Source: Clostridia bacterium
GTDB lineage: Bacteria > Bacillota > Clostridia > Oscillospirales > Acutalibacteraceae
Assembly: GCA_017450005.1 (NCBI GenBank)
Contig: JAFSYM010000048.1
Span: 1 to 47,495 of the forward strand
Reading direction: 5' to 3'
Length of the DNA: 47,495 nucleotides
The notes under the pieces were generated by a model, which saw only the letters and a list, made by a program, of their open reading frames with translations, was not told where the DNA came from and did not search any database. The position numbers and the translations under genes are program-made. Positions 17,071 to 25,144 of this stretch are shown here, in pieces. Every line of letters begins with the position of its first letter. Position 1 is the stretch's first letter.

Positions 17071-18207
17071 GTGTTGAAAAAAGGTTTGCTTTTGCTGCTG
17101 TTTGCTGCGGGAGTGCTGCTGCTCGTTTCATGCGGAAAGCAGGCGCAGCCGTCCGCGAGTGCGCCGTCCACGACAGAGTACGTGATCGACGCCGAAGCGC
17201 TGCTGGGCGCGGAGGAAGTTGCAAAGCACGATTGTGAAATACACGGCCATGTGTTCAGTCGGCCGACCTGTCTGCAAAAGGCGACCTGCTTCTACTGCGG
17301 CGTGCAGCAGGGCGAGCTTGCCGCGCATGACTGGACACACGCAACCTGTCTGACCAGGCGCACGTGTACCGTATGCGGCGCACAGACAGGCGATTATTCG
17401 GCGCACCGTTTCACCAAGGCGACCTGTGCGGGCAGGGCAAGCTGTGCGGTCTGCGGCGTCACGACCGGCGGTCTTCCGGCGCATCAGTTCCGCGCCGCAA
17501 CGTGCGTTTCGCCGTCGATGTGCACCGTCTGTATGCAAAAGCAGGGCAGTGCGCTCGGTCACCAGTGGACGGGCGGCTCCTGCACGCAGCCGAAGGTCTG
17601 CACGCGCTGCAAGCGTTCCATTCCCGCTCCGGGACACAAGATGCAGGGAGGCAGTTGTACCGAAGATGCAGTCTGCTCTGTGTGCGGATTTACAGAAAAA
17701 GCGCAGGGACATCAATATGTCGATGGTGTGTGCAGCGTTTGCGGTAAATCGCGATTGCAAGCCGCGCGCGAGGACGAGACGCGCACCACACAGCCCGCGA
17801 GCGAGACCGAGACTACGCTGCCTGCGCTCGATCTTGAACCGCTGAATCAGGCGGCGGCATCCATGCGCGCATATCTGCAATCGGCGCATGACGACGCGGA
17901 CGCATCCATCTCTGCCGGCGGCGACGAAGGGCGTGCACTGGCGCAATCGGCTGTGGAGAATCTGAAGAAGGCGCTCTCGCTCGCCGAGGAGCTTGAGTCA
18001 CTTGCCAAAACGGATGCGCGTCTTCGCGCTGTTTCCGATGCGACTGCCGGCGTGCGTACGGCCATAAAAAAATCTGCTGCCGTTTCCGCATTCTATGACA
18101 GCACGTTTCTGAAAACCGTGACGACGATCCGCGCCGACAGCACAAGCGGACTGAACGCACTTTCGGCGGTTGAGAAGGCGATTAAAAACCTGAGCGAATC
18201 CAAATAA
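17071..18207 (+). CDS. Lipoprotein with tandem Cys/His repeats
   Basis: 378 aa with a lipoprotein signal (LLLLLFAAGVLLLVSC, Cys21 as lipidation site). Residues ~50-230 hold about eight repeats of ~25 residues of the form H-x(4-6)-ATC-x(4-5)-C-x-VCG (CTVCGAQTG, CAVCGVTTG, CSVCGFTEK), each with CxxC and a following GH or AH, possibly small metal-binding units. The final ~120 residues (after ~250) are Ala-rich helices. Such repeats are frequent in surface proteins of gut clostridia, with no proven function. GTG start after GGAGG. A related repeat occurs in the BspA protein at 41-43 kb. Confidence 0.7.
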   Translation: MLKKGLLLLLFAAGVLLLVSCGKQAQPSASAPSTTEYVIDAEALLGAEEVAKHDCEIHGHVFSRPTCLQKATCFYCGVQQGELAAHDWTHATCLTRRTCTVCGAQTGDYSAHRFTKATCAGRASCAVCGVTTGGLPAHQFRAATCVSPSMCTVCMQKQGSALGHQWTGGSCTQPKVCTRCKRSIPAPGHKMQGGSCTEDAVCSVCGFTEKAQGHQYVDGVCSVCGKSRLQAAREDETRTTQPASETETTLPALDLEPLNQAAASMRAYLQSAHDDADASISAGGDEGRALAQSAVENLKKALSLAEELESLAKTDARLRAVSDATAGVRTAIKKSAAVSAFYDSTFLKTVTTIRADSTSGLNALSAVEKAIKNLSESK

Positions 18208-18219
18208 GAGGTGGTACAA

Positions 18220-19602
18220 ATGAAGAAAGCGATCAGCGTGTGCCTTGCTGTATTTATCCTTGCGGCCAGCCTGCTGCCGACCGCATTTGCCGCACAGACG
18301 CAGCCGCAGATGGCATTTCTGCACACCGAGGGCGAGCAGATCATGCGCGAGAGCGGCGAACCGATTGTTCTTCGCGGTACGAACTTCGGCGGCTGGGGTA
18401 TTCTGGAGGACTGGTTCTGTCCGTTCACCGAGCCATCCGGCCTTGAAAACATCTATCAGACGCTCGTCAGCCGTTTCGGCGCGGACGCGACACACGCGCT
18501 GTTTCAGAACTACCGGCGCAACTGGATCACCGAGATCGACTATCGGAACGTGGCCGACATGGGGATGAATGTGATCCGTCTGCCGATCTGGTACCGCAAT
18601 CTCCAGCGTGACGACGACGGCACGTGGTACCGTGACGAGGCGGGGAACATAGACTTTTCCGAACTGGATACAGTCGTGTCGCTCTGCCGCAAATACGGGC
18701 TGTACCTGATTCTCGACCTGCATGGACTGCCCGGCTATCAGAACGACTACGACCACTGCGGCAAATCGAAGTCGATGTCCCTGTTTGACGACACGCCGCA
18801 GGGTGCGCGGTACCGGGAAGTCACGCTCGATCTGTGGACACAGCTTGCCGCGCATTATGCCGACGAGCCGGTGATTGCAATGTACGATCTGATGAACGAG
18901 CCGCTGGGTACGAACATCACACGCGACAAGAGTTTAAAGCAGAACTTCTGGGACTTTTCCGACGCCTTGTACCGCGCAATCCGTGCCGTGGACAGCCGCC
19001 ATATCATCACGATGGAGGCAATCTGGGATCCGTCCGCGATGGCGGCGCCGAGCGTATACGGCTGGGAAAACGTTGTGTATCAGGAGCACTGGTACGACGT
19101 GTCGAACCCCTCATATCTGCACAAAGCGAACGAGATCCGCGCGGCGAAGTATGGCGTGCCTTTCTATATCGGCGAGTTTTATCCGCGCGTGATTTCATCT
19201 TTTGACTACATTCTTTCTCTGCTCAATCACAGAGGTCTGCACTGGACGACATGGACTTACAAGGGGGCAGGACCCGGTGCGGATAACTCGCCGTGGTTTC
19301 TGTACGGCGCGTCGGAACTTGAGAAAATCGACGCGGAAAACGACAGCTACGAAACGCTCATGCACAAGTGGGGCGAGGTGCTGCGCACCGATGGCGATGC
19401 ATTCCGGCGCACGGCGTTTGCGGATTATCTGCGGCACTTCACGGACGGCACGGTCGACCGTACATCGCTGTACAGCTTCGGTCTTGTATGCAGCGTCGGT
19501 ACGCGCGCGCAGCGCAGGGCACTGACACAGGATAAACTGCACGCCATCTATACAACGATATTCGACTGGATCCGGAAGCTCCGGACAGGCGATCTTCTGT
19601 AA
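18220..19602 (+). CDS. Secreted glycoside hydrolase family 5
   Basis: 460 aa with a signal peptide (ISVCLAVFILAASLLPTAFAAQ). The GH5 fold shows RGTNFGGWG (~52), GMNVIRLPIWY (~115), LILDLHGLPG (~163), the acid/base Glu227 in YDLMNEP, QEHWYD (~289), and the nucleophile Glu319 in YIGEFYP, with a Trp in WTTWTYKG. GH5 members cleave beta-1,4 or beta-1,3 glucans and mannans. A neighbouring alpha-galactosidase would fit galactomannan use, but the substrate is not proven. The ATG at 18220 is preferred over an in-frame GTG at 18211. No carbohydrate-binding module is seen. Confidence 0.85.
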   Translation: MKKAISVCLAVFILAASLLPTAFAAQTQPQMAFLHTEGEQIMRESGEPIVLRGTNFGGWGILEDWFCPFTEPSGLENIYQTLVSRFGADATHALFQNYRRNWITEIDYRNVADMGMNVIRLPIWYRNLQRDDDGTWYRDEAGNIDFSELDTVVSLCRKYGLYLILDLHGLPGYQNDYDHCGKSKSMSLFDDTPQGARYREVTLDLWTQLAAHYADEPVIAMYDLMNEPLGTNITRDKSLKQNFWDFSDALYRAIRAVDSRHIITMEAIWDPSAMAAPSVYGWENVVYQEHWYDVSNPSYLHKANEIRAAKYGVPFYIGEFYPRVISSFDYILSLLNHRGLHWTTWTYKGAGPGADNSPWFLYGASELEKIDAENDSYETLMHKWGEVLRTDGDAFRRTAFADYLRHFTDGTVDRTSLYSFGLVCSVGTRAQRRALTQDKLHAIYTTIFDWIRKLRTGDLL

Positions 19603-19621
19603 AACAAGAAAGGGGAGTAAC

Positions 19622-21694
19622 ATGATTCGTATGGTTCTTTCACTCATTCAGGCTCTTCTGTTTGTCGTTTCCGCCTGTGCCGTCAAGGACTCCAATTTCA
19701 AGGAGTGGGTGGATTGGGCAGCCATCGACGTTTCGTCCGAAACGGATTTCTCTTTTGACGGGATCGACGCCGAAGCGCTGCGCGTGACCGACGGTGAGCG
19801 GCAGCGCTGCCGCGAATGGTTCGACAAAAACATCCGCCTTGCGGACGGTACGGCGAGCAAGCCTGTCTATGATTTCACGGTCGGCGGACGTTCGCTGCGC
19901 CGCCACACTGACGAATGGAATTTCAGCGTTGGCGCGGAGAGCGCGCAGGGCGCGAAATACCGCGGCGGCAAAACGACGGAGATCACGCTCACGCACAAGA
20001 AAAGCGGTCTTGTCGCCACGGTTGAGGCGACGATCTACGAAAGCCATGCCACCTGTGAATGGACGGTGTATCTGCACAATGCGGGCGATTCCCGCTCGCC
20101 GGTTGTGTCGTCCTTCTATGCGGCGGACTGTGCGCTTTCGATTGCCAAGCCGCAGCTTTATGTCAGCAAGGGCAGCGGCGCGGATGCCAACGATTTTGAG
20201 CTGCACCGCTCGTTTGTCAACATGATTCCGATGCGTTTCAACGCCAACGGCGGCCGTACGGAATCGACTCTGCCGTACTTCAATCTCTCCGGCAAAAACG
20301 GCGGCTATGTGATGGCTGTCGGCTGGACGGGACAGTGGTTCACGTCTGTCGCACAGCGCATCGGCTCTGTCGGCCTGCGCGTAAAGCAGGAGTCGTTCCG
20401 CGCGCCGCTCGAAGCCGGCGAGACGGTACGTTCGCCGCTCGTTTCGCTGACGTTCTATGACGGCGGCAATGCGCTCAAGGGATTCAATATGTTCCGCAAT
20501 TGGGAATCCGACTGCGTTTATACCGAAAGCGCCTGCGAAATTACGACGGCCGGTCTTGCCAATGAGTTTTCCAGAGAAACGGCAGATGAAATGATCCGTT
20601 CGATCCGTGAAATGCCGGATTCCATCTGCCGTGACGTCAATTATCTCTGGATGGACGCAGGATGGTACACGTGGAATACGTCCTGGTACGACAGCGTCGG
20701 CAATTGGACGCCCGATCCGGAGCGTTTCCCGAACGGCCTTGCGCCGGTTGCGCAAGCCGCCGCAGAACGCGGAATGGGTTTACTGCTGTGGTTTGAACCG
20801 GAGCGCTGCTGCAAGGGTACCGCGGTTTATAACGAAGCAAGCCGTCATGAGGGATGGCTGCTGACAAAAGACGACGACGTGAACATGGTCAACCTCGCCA
20901 ACGACGATGCATGCACATATCTCGGTAATCTTGTGGCGACATCCATCCGCGACAACAAGGTCGGTCTGTATCGTCAGGACTTCAACTTTACGCCGCTCCC
21001 GCTTTGGGAGGACGCGGACAAGACGCTTTACGGCGGCCGCAAGGGTATTGCGGAGAATCACTATGTGACGAATCTGTACCGCTATCTTGATCGCCTGATC
21101 GAGGTCAACCCCGGTTTGATCATCGACAACTGCGCTTCCGGCGGCAAACGGCTCGATATAGAAATGTCGCGCCGCAGCATTCCGCTCTGGCGCAACGACT
21201 ACAACTGCGCCAACGAGAAGGGCGAGGTCAAACCCGACGTGCTCGAAGCGACGCAGGTCAACACCTACGGCCTTTCCTTCTGGATGCCGCTGCACGGAAC
21301 AGGTTCGGCAACGAGCGGCGAATATGCGGATCGTTCCAACATTCTGCCGTGCGCACAGCGCCCCGGTTATCAGGAAGTGCGTGCCTTCATGACGCGCAAC
21401 TATTATCCGTTGACATACGGCGGTATGCGTACCGACCGGTTCCTCGCGATGCAGTACGGCGACAAAGACGCGGGCATGGCGGTCATTTACAAGCGCGCAG
21501 ACGTGCAGGACGATCTGTATCTGCTGCGCCCGATGGGATTGGATGCGGACGCACAGTACGCCGTTTGGGACGTCGACGCGCCGCAGGACAGAATGACGTA
21601 CTCCGGCGCAAGGCTGATGCAGTACGGCGTTTCCGCCCGCATCAACGACGCGCCGAAATGCGCGATTTGGCAATACGAACAAGTCGGTATGTAA
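19622..21694 (+). CDS. Alpha-galactosidase-like GH36 enzyme
   Basis: 690 aa. The N-terminus MIRMVLSLIQALLFVVSAC looks like a lipoprotein signal (VSAC). A beta-sandwich region follows, then the GH36 barrel: YLWMDAGWY (~342), LLLWFEPERC (~388), nucleophile Asp453 in LYRQDFNF, CASGGKRLD (~504) and acid/base Asp526 in PLWRNDYN. The last ~55 codons are duplicated 3.1 kb downstream. This copy ends in QYEQVGM, the other in QYEIIG, and the terminator follows the other copy. The present C-terminus may therefore be the imported one. Same orientation as GH5, 19 bases apart, probably one transcript. Confidence 0.87.
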   Translation: MIRMVLSLIQALLFVVSACAVKDSNFKEWVDWAAIDVSSETDFSFDGIDAEALRVTDGERQRCREWFDKNIRLADGTASKPVYDFTVGGRSLRRHTDEWNFSVGAESAQGAKYRGGKTTEITLTHKKSGLVATVEATIYESHATCEWTVYLHNAGDSRSPVVSSFYAADCALSIAKPQLYVSKGSGADANDFELHRSFVNMIPMRFNANGGRTESTLPYFNLSGKNGGYVMAVGWTGQWFTSVAQRIGSVGLRVKQESFRAPLEAGETVRSPLVSLTFYDGGNALKGFNMFRNWESDCVYTESACEITTAGLANEFSRETADEMIRSIREMPDSICRDVNYLWMDAGWYTWNTSWYDSVGNWTPDPERFPNGLAPVAQAAAERGMGLLLWFEPERCCKGTAVYNEASRHEGWLLTKDDDVNMVNLANDDACTYLGNLVATSIRDNKVGLYRQDFNFTPLPLWEDADKTLYGGRKGIAENHYVTNLYRYLDRLIEVNPGLIIDNCASGGKRLDIEMSRRSIPLWRNDYNCANEKGEVKPDVLEATQVNTYGLSFWMPLHGTGSATSGEYADRSNILPCAQRPGYQEVRAFMTRNYYPLTYGGMRTDRFLAMQYGDKDAGMAVIYKRADVQDDLYLLRPMGLDADAQYAVWDVDAPQDRMTYSGARLMQYGVSARINDAPKCAIWQYEQVGM
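21521..21679. repeat. 159-bp direct repeat, copy 1 (3' end of GH36 gene)
   Basis: Identical in length to 24628-24786, with about 5 mismatches by eye (97%). Three mismatches fall together (AGAATG against AGGGCG); the other two are silent. It forms the end of the intact GH36 gene and borders the RNA-repair cassette on its left side. Confidence 0.92.
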
Positions 21695-21711
21695 TTGCCG
21701 GCAAGACATGA

Positions 21712-21733
21712 TTGACAATAACAACCGGGTTTA
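21712..21733 (+). promoter_or_regulatory. Possible promoter of the RNA-repair operon
   Basis: TTGACA (21712-21717) matches the -35 consensus, but the -10 candidates downstream (TATACT at 14 bp or TACTGC at 16 bp) are weak. If used, the leader before the methyltransferase would be about 95 bases. The poor -10 box could mean that an activator is needed. Confidence 0.35.
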
Positions 21734-21837
21734 TACTGCTCACCCAATAAATACTTGAATATTTCTGCTTGCTCAAACGACGCACAAAGGATTCACGTTT
21801 TTGGGGCGAGCGGTAGTAGGGACTGAAAGGAAGATTA

Positions 21838-22560
21838 ATGACAGAACCAATGCAGAAATACAACCTGCCCGCTGCGGCAGCTTTTGTCCTGGGTCACGCA
21901 CGCAGCACAGGCGTTCCCGTCCTTTCGCCGAATCTTTCGCAAAAGATCGCTGCGGAATGCAGCACAGACGAGCTGGAGCAGATTGTTGCGGCGGGACAGG
22001 CGGCCGGTTTGAAACTGTACCCTTTTAAATCAAACACGCAGATACTTGCACGAATACGACGGACACTTGGCTTCCTGCATTCCGTCTCGTTCGAAACGAT
22101 GCTGGATGTCGGCAGCGGACGCGGGGCGTTTCTACTGCCGTTCATGTATGATTTCCCGTGGATACAGGTGACGAGCGTGGATCTGCTGGAAAAACGTGTC
22201 GCTTTTTTGCGCGAATTGGCGGACGGTGGTTTTCGGCAGCTTCGGGCTGTCCGGGCAGATATCTGCACACAGCCGTTTCCGAACGACAGCTTTGACGTTG
22301 TCACAATGCTGGAGGTGCTTGAACATATTCCGAGCGTACAGAAGGCGATCACATCCGCCGTGCGCATGGCGAAGCAATATGTAGTTTTGACCGTTCCGTC
22401 AAAACCGGACGATAATCCGGAGCACATTCATTTGTTGACGCGGGAAAAACTGACCGGGCTTTTTTTCGCGGCGGGCTGCACACGTCTGCATTTTGACGGT
22501 GTGGAGGGACACCTGTTTTTGATTGCGGTGACGAATCACGGGAAGGAGCTTGATGCTTAA
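21838..22560 (+). CDS. Class I SAM methyltransferase of the RNA-repair cassette (Hen1-like metal motif)
   Basis: 240 aa. SAM-binding motif I is LDVGSGRGAF (~89-98), the acidic loop is SVDLLEKR (~113), and motif IV is VVTMLEVLEHIP. Glu159, Glu162 and His163 plus His198 in PEHIHLLTREKL resemble the E-x-x-E-H ... H metal set of Hen1, which methylates the 2'-OH at an RNA 3' end during repair. Generic UbiG-like methylases can show EVLEH too, so this is only suggestive. An N-terminal ~75-residue helical part precedes the fold. The stop overlaps the RNA ligase start (TAATG). The ligase and Pnk neighbours make an RNA-end substrate attractive. Confidence 0.65.
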   Translation: MTEPMQKYNLPAAAAFVLGHARSTGVPVLSPNLSQKIAAECSTDELEQIVAAGQAAGLKLYPFKSNTQILARIRRTLGFLHSVSFETMLDVGSGRGAFLLPFMYDFPWIQVTSVDLLEKRVAFLRELADGGFRQLRAVRADICTQPFPNDSFDVVTMLEVLEHIPSVQKAITSAVRMAKQYVVLTVPSKPDDNPEHIHLLTREKLTGLFFAAGCTRLHFDGVEGHLFLIAVTNHGKELDA

Positions 22561-23369
22561 TGCGAGAAGAGAATACAGATCCTTTCCGTATTCGTAAGTA
22601 CCCGCGTACGCCGCATCTGGAAGGGTCGCGTCTGCAGCCTGGCGATGAAGATCTCAGTCAGATCCCGTTTGACGGACTCTTTGGCAGGCATATTGTGATA
22701 GAGGAAAAGTGTGATGGCGCGAATTCGGCGATCTCATTCGGAGCGGACGGTGAATTGCTGCTGCAAAGCAGGGGGCACTATCTGACCGGCGGATACAGGG
22801 AACGACATTACGATCTGTTGAAACAATGGGCGGCAGCGCACGCGGACGCATTTTTTTCAGTTCTGGGCACACGATTTATAATGTACGGAGAGTGGATGTA
22901 CGCCAAACATACGGTATACTATGACGCACTCCCGCACTATTTTCTGGAATTTGACATCTTCGATCGGCTGACAGGGATCTTTTTAGACACTGCGGCACGG
23001 CGCAAGATGCTGCAGGGGGTGCCGGTCGTTTCCGTGCCGGTTCTCGGCGAGGGCGTGTTTGAATCAAAGGAAGAGATTCTCTCTTTTTTGGGACAGTCAC
23101 GCTATGTGACAGCGAAACAACGTCAAAGGCTGCTGGAAACTGCGCTTAAGCTTGGTCTCAATCCGGAGCCGCGTCTGGCGGAAACGGAGATCTCCGGTTT
23201 GATGGAGGGATTGTATATCAAGATTGAGGAGAACGGTCAGACGGTTGATCGAATGAAATTTGTCCGTGCCGCCTTTTTACAGTGCATTGATTTTACGGAA
23301 AGGAACTGGATCGACAAGACGATTATTCCGAACCGTCTTGCCGTCCCGTTGGAATCCTTATTTGAATAA
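22560..23369 (+). CDS. ATP-dependent RNA ligase family protein
   Basis: 269 aa, nucleotidyltransferase core only. Motif I is EEKCDGAN with the adenylated Lys50, followed by RG (~71). Motif III is the YGEWMYAKH region (~109), motif IV is MEGLYIKI with Glu216, and motif V is RMKFVR with Lys233. This matches the Rnl2/RNA_ligase (PF09414) type that seals 5'-phosphate to 3'-OH RNA ends. There is no large C-terminal domain, so specificity must come from the partners. It is translationally coupled to the methyltransferase and lies 12 bases from the HD-Pnk gene, whose products are exactly the ends this enzyme needs. Confidence 0.85.
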   Translation: MREENTDPFRIRKYPRTPHLEGSRLQPGDEDLSQIPFDGLFGRHIVIEEKCDGANSAISFGADGELLLQSRGHYLTGGYRERHYDLLKQWAAAHADAFFSVLGTRFIMYGEWMYAKHTVYYDALPHYFLEFDIFDRLTGIFLDTAARRKMLQGVPVVSVPVLGEGVFESKEEILSFLGQSRYVTAKQRQRLLETALKLGLNPEPRLAETEISGLMEGLYIKIEENGQTVDRMKFVRAAFLQCIDFTERNWIDKTIIPNRLAVPLESLFE

Positions 23370-23381
23370 AAGGAACGTGTC

Positions 23382-24554
23382 TTGCAGATGGACATAATAC
23401 AAACGATGCAGGCATTGACGCCGGACACATCATTCGATCCAATCGCGTGGGATGCGATGGAATCTCTGTTTGGAACGTTTTTCTCCGATATGCGCACGGT
23501 GCAGCAGAATCCCATGTACCACGGCGAAGGCGACGTTTTTACACACACACAGATGGTTTGCGGCGCACTGAACCAAATGCCGGAATTCCATACGATGCCG
23601 CTATTGCAAAAAACGCAGTTGTTCGCTGCGGCAGCGCTTCACGATATCGGAAAAGTCAAGACGACACGATTTGAAGACGGGAAATGGACTTCTCCGCATC
23701 ACGCGACGGTTGGCAGTCAGACAGCACGGTCTTTTCTTTGGCAGACGTGCAGCTTGTGCGGAACGCCGGAAAACATTCGATTCAGAGAAACGGTCTGTGC
23801 GCTCATACGGCATCACATGATCCCGATACACTTTGAAAGACAGAAAAACCCGGAGCAAAAAGCGTTTGAAGTGGCTGCGGTCGGTGAGCTGATCCCGGAC
23901 TTTTCCTGGGAGATGTTATGCCGGCTGTCCGAAGCCGATGTTCTGGGACGGATTGCGCCGGATACGCAGCAGGGATTGGATACGCTCCAGCTCTGCCGTT
24001 GGACAGTACAGGAAGCGGGTTGTTATACGGCGCCGTACTTGTTTGCGGATGCGTTTTCCAGACGCGCTTATCTATCCGGCAGAAACATCCGGCCATATCA
24101 AAAACTATACGACGATACATGGGGAGAGGTCGTTTTGATGTCCGGTTTGCCCGGAACCGGCAAGGATACATGGATACAGAAGAACCTTCCCGAGCTGCCG
24201 ATGATCTCCCTGGACAATATCCGTAAGGAACTGCGGATTCCGTCTGATGCACGCGGCAGTGCCGCAATCCACGCCGCGCAGGATCGGGCGAGGGTATATC
24301 TGCGCAAGAAACAGCCGTTCGTATGGAACGCCACAAATCTGTCCAAAGAGATCCGTCAAAACCAAATCCGTTTATTTGAGCAGTACGGCGCGCGCGTGCG
24401 CATCGTGTATCTGGAAACTGATTGGACACAACGTATCGAGCGAAACCGAAACCGGACATCCGCTGTCCCGGAAAACGCAGTGGAAAAAATGCTTGACGTA
24501 ACCATTCCTCCCACGCCGGACGAGGCGCAAACAGTGGAATGGATTACAACCTGA
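23382..24554 (+). CDS. HD-Pnk: 2',3'-phosphoesterase plus 5'-OH polynucleotide kinase
   Basis: 390 aa, two domains. Residues ~50-150 hold an HD phosphohydrolase: His55 in HTQMV, His87-Asp88 in LHDIGK, His106-His107 and His144-His145. Residues ~250-390 are a P-loop kinase with MSGLPGTGKDT (255-263), Asp278 in SLDNIRKEL, WNATNL (~315) and an R-rich lid (RIERNRNR). The layout equals HD-Pnk of Runella slithyformis, which removes 2',3'-cyclic phosphate and phosphorylates 5'-OH ends. A TTG start at 23382 lies 7 bases after AAAGGA; the ATG at 23388 is the alternative. With the ligase it gives a full heal-and-seal pathway. Confidence 0.83.
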   Translation: MQMDIIQTMQALTPDTSFDPIAWDAMESLFGTFFSDMRTVQQNPMYHGEGDVFTHTQMVCGALNQMPEFHTMPLLQKTQLFAAAALHDIGKVKTTRFEDGKWTSPHHATVGSQTARSFLWQTCSLCGTPENIRFRETVCALIRHHMIPIHFERQKNPEQKAFEVAAVGELIPDFSWEMLCRLSEADVLGRIAPDTQQGLDTLQLCRWTVQEAGCYTAPYLFADAFSRRAYLSGRNIRPYQKLYDDTWGEVVLMSGLPGTGKDTWIQKNLPELPMISLDNIRKELRIPSDARGSAAIHAAQDRARVYLRKKQPFVWNATNLSKEIRQNQIRLFEQYGARVRIVYLETDWTQRIERNRNRTSAVPENAVEKMLDVTIPPTPDEAQTVEWITT

Positions 24555-24627
24555 AAGAAGTTTTTGCAGATTATGTGCCGCATGCAGACATCGATCAGAT
24601 CATCCATGTTTCTGTATGTGTATGTCG
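24539..24627 (+). pseudogene. Truncated fourth ORF of the RNA-repair operon
   Basis: An ATG inside the end of HD-Pnk (16-base overlap, other frame) opens a reading frame beginning MDYNLKEVFADYVPHADID. After about 28 codons it runs out of frame into the copied GH36 end at 24628. The overlap looks like normal operon coupling, so a fourth gene was probably cut by the junction. Too little remains to name it. Confidence 0.5.
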
Positions 24628-24786
24628 CTGCTGCGCCCGATGGGATTGGATGCGGACGCACAGTACGCCGTTTGGGACGTCGACGCGCCGCAGGACAGGG
24701 CGACGTACTCCGGCGCACGGCTGATGCAGTACGGCGTTTCCGCCCGCATCAACGACGCGCCGAAATGCGCGATCTGGCAATACGAA
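24628..24786. repeat. 159-bp direct repeat, copy 2 (orphan GH36 3' end)
   Basis: It matches 21521-21679 with about 5 differences, reads on as ...QYEIIG then stop (24796-24798), and lacks the rest of the enzyme. It is followed after about ten bases by the bidirectional terminator, so it is the better candidate for the ancestral end of the GH36 gene. Recombination between the two copies would delete 3,107 bp, including the RNA-repair genes, and restore a full-length GH36 gene. Confidence 0.9.
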
Positions 24787-24808
24787 ATAATCGGATAAAT
24801 AGCATGAT

Positions 24809-24846
24809 AAAAGCTGCCGCAGCATTTCTGCATGCGGCAGCTTTTG
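24809..24846. terminator. Strong bidirectional terminator between GH36 3' end and cotJC
   Basis: A perfect 13-bp stem AAAAGCTGCCGCA/TGCGGCAGCTTTT encloses an 11-base loop that itself can pair GCA/TGC. A/T runs on both sides allow termination in both directions. It separates the convergent GH36 and cotJC transcription units. Confidence 0.9.
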
Positions 24847-24875
24847 TACTTACGCGTCTGTGAAACCGGTTTGTA

Positions 24876-25091
24876 TCAGCTCTCGCAGCTGCATCCGCAG
24901 CGGTCGTCGAAGGACGGATTGCAGACGTAGAAATTCTTGCTGTCGAGCCGTTCCGTCGCCAGGCGTAATCCTTCGCCGAAACGCTGGAAGTGAACGATTT
25001 CGCGCTCGCGCAGGAACTTAATCGGTTCGCGCACGTCCGGATCATCAATCAGTCGCAGAATGTTGTCGTATGTCACGCGCGCCTTCTGTTC
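24876..25091 (-). pseudogene. cotJC: cotJC, C-terminal part (manganese-catalase-like spore coat protein)
   Basis: The minus strand reads EQKARVTYDNILRLIDDP, then FLREREIVHFQRFGEGLR with the Glu and His of the di-manganese ferritin-like fold, and ends CNPSFDDRCGCSCES. There is no start: the first codon GAA is at 25091-25089, exactly at the Element 1 border. Joining it to GCT at 37854-37852 gives ...DMAA-EQKARV... in frame. CotJC is made in the mother cell and is part of the CotJABC coat complex. The gene is interrupted rather than decayed; no stops or frameshifts are seen in this part. Confidence 0.88.
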
Positions 25092-25144
25092 GGTTCAATC
25101 ATGTAAAAGACATGTTTTTGCGTGCTTTTTTCGACATTTTCGTC

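Noticed and set aside
10569-21694. One dedicated galactomannan-utilization operon
   Set aside because: The region is broken by a tRNA operon with its own promoter and terminator, an opposite-strand deacetylase and housekeeping hflX, so only a loose functional link is supported.
21838-22560. Naming the methyltransferase Hen1 outright
   Set aside because: The EVLEH motif is also found in many small-molecule methylases. Only the neighbours and one further His favour Hen1.
21680-24627. Insertion sequence or transposon carrying the RNA-repair genes
   Set aside because: No transposase, no terminal inverted repeats and no short target duplication. The flanking repeats are 159-bp pieces of a host gene.
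24564-24863. Plus-strand ORF covering the second GH36 copy and the terminator
   Set aside because: It is a chimera of an out-of-place gene end and non-coding sequence. The GH36-like residues come from the direct repeat, and no start or ribosome site supports it.
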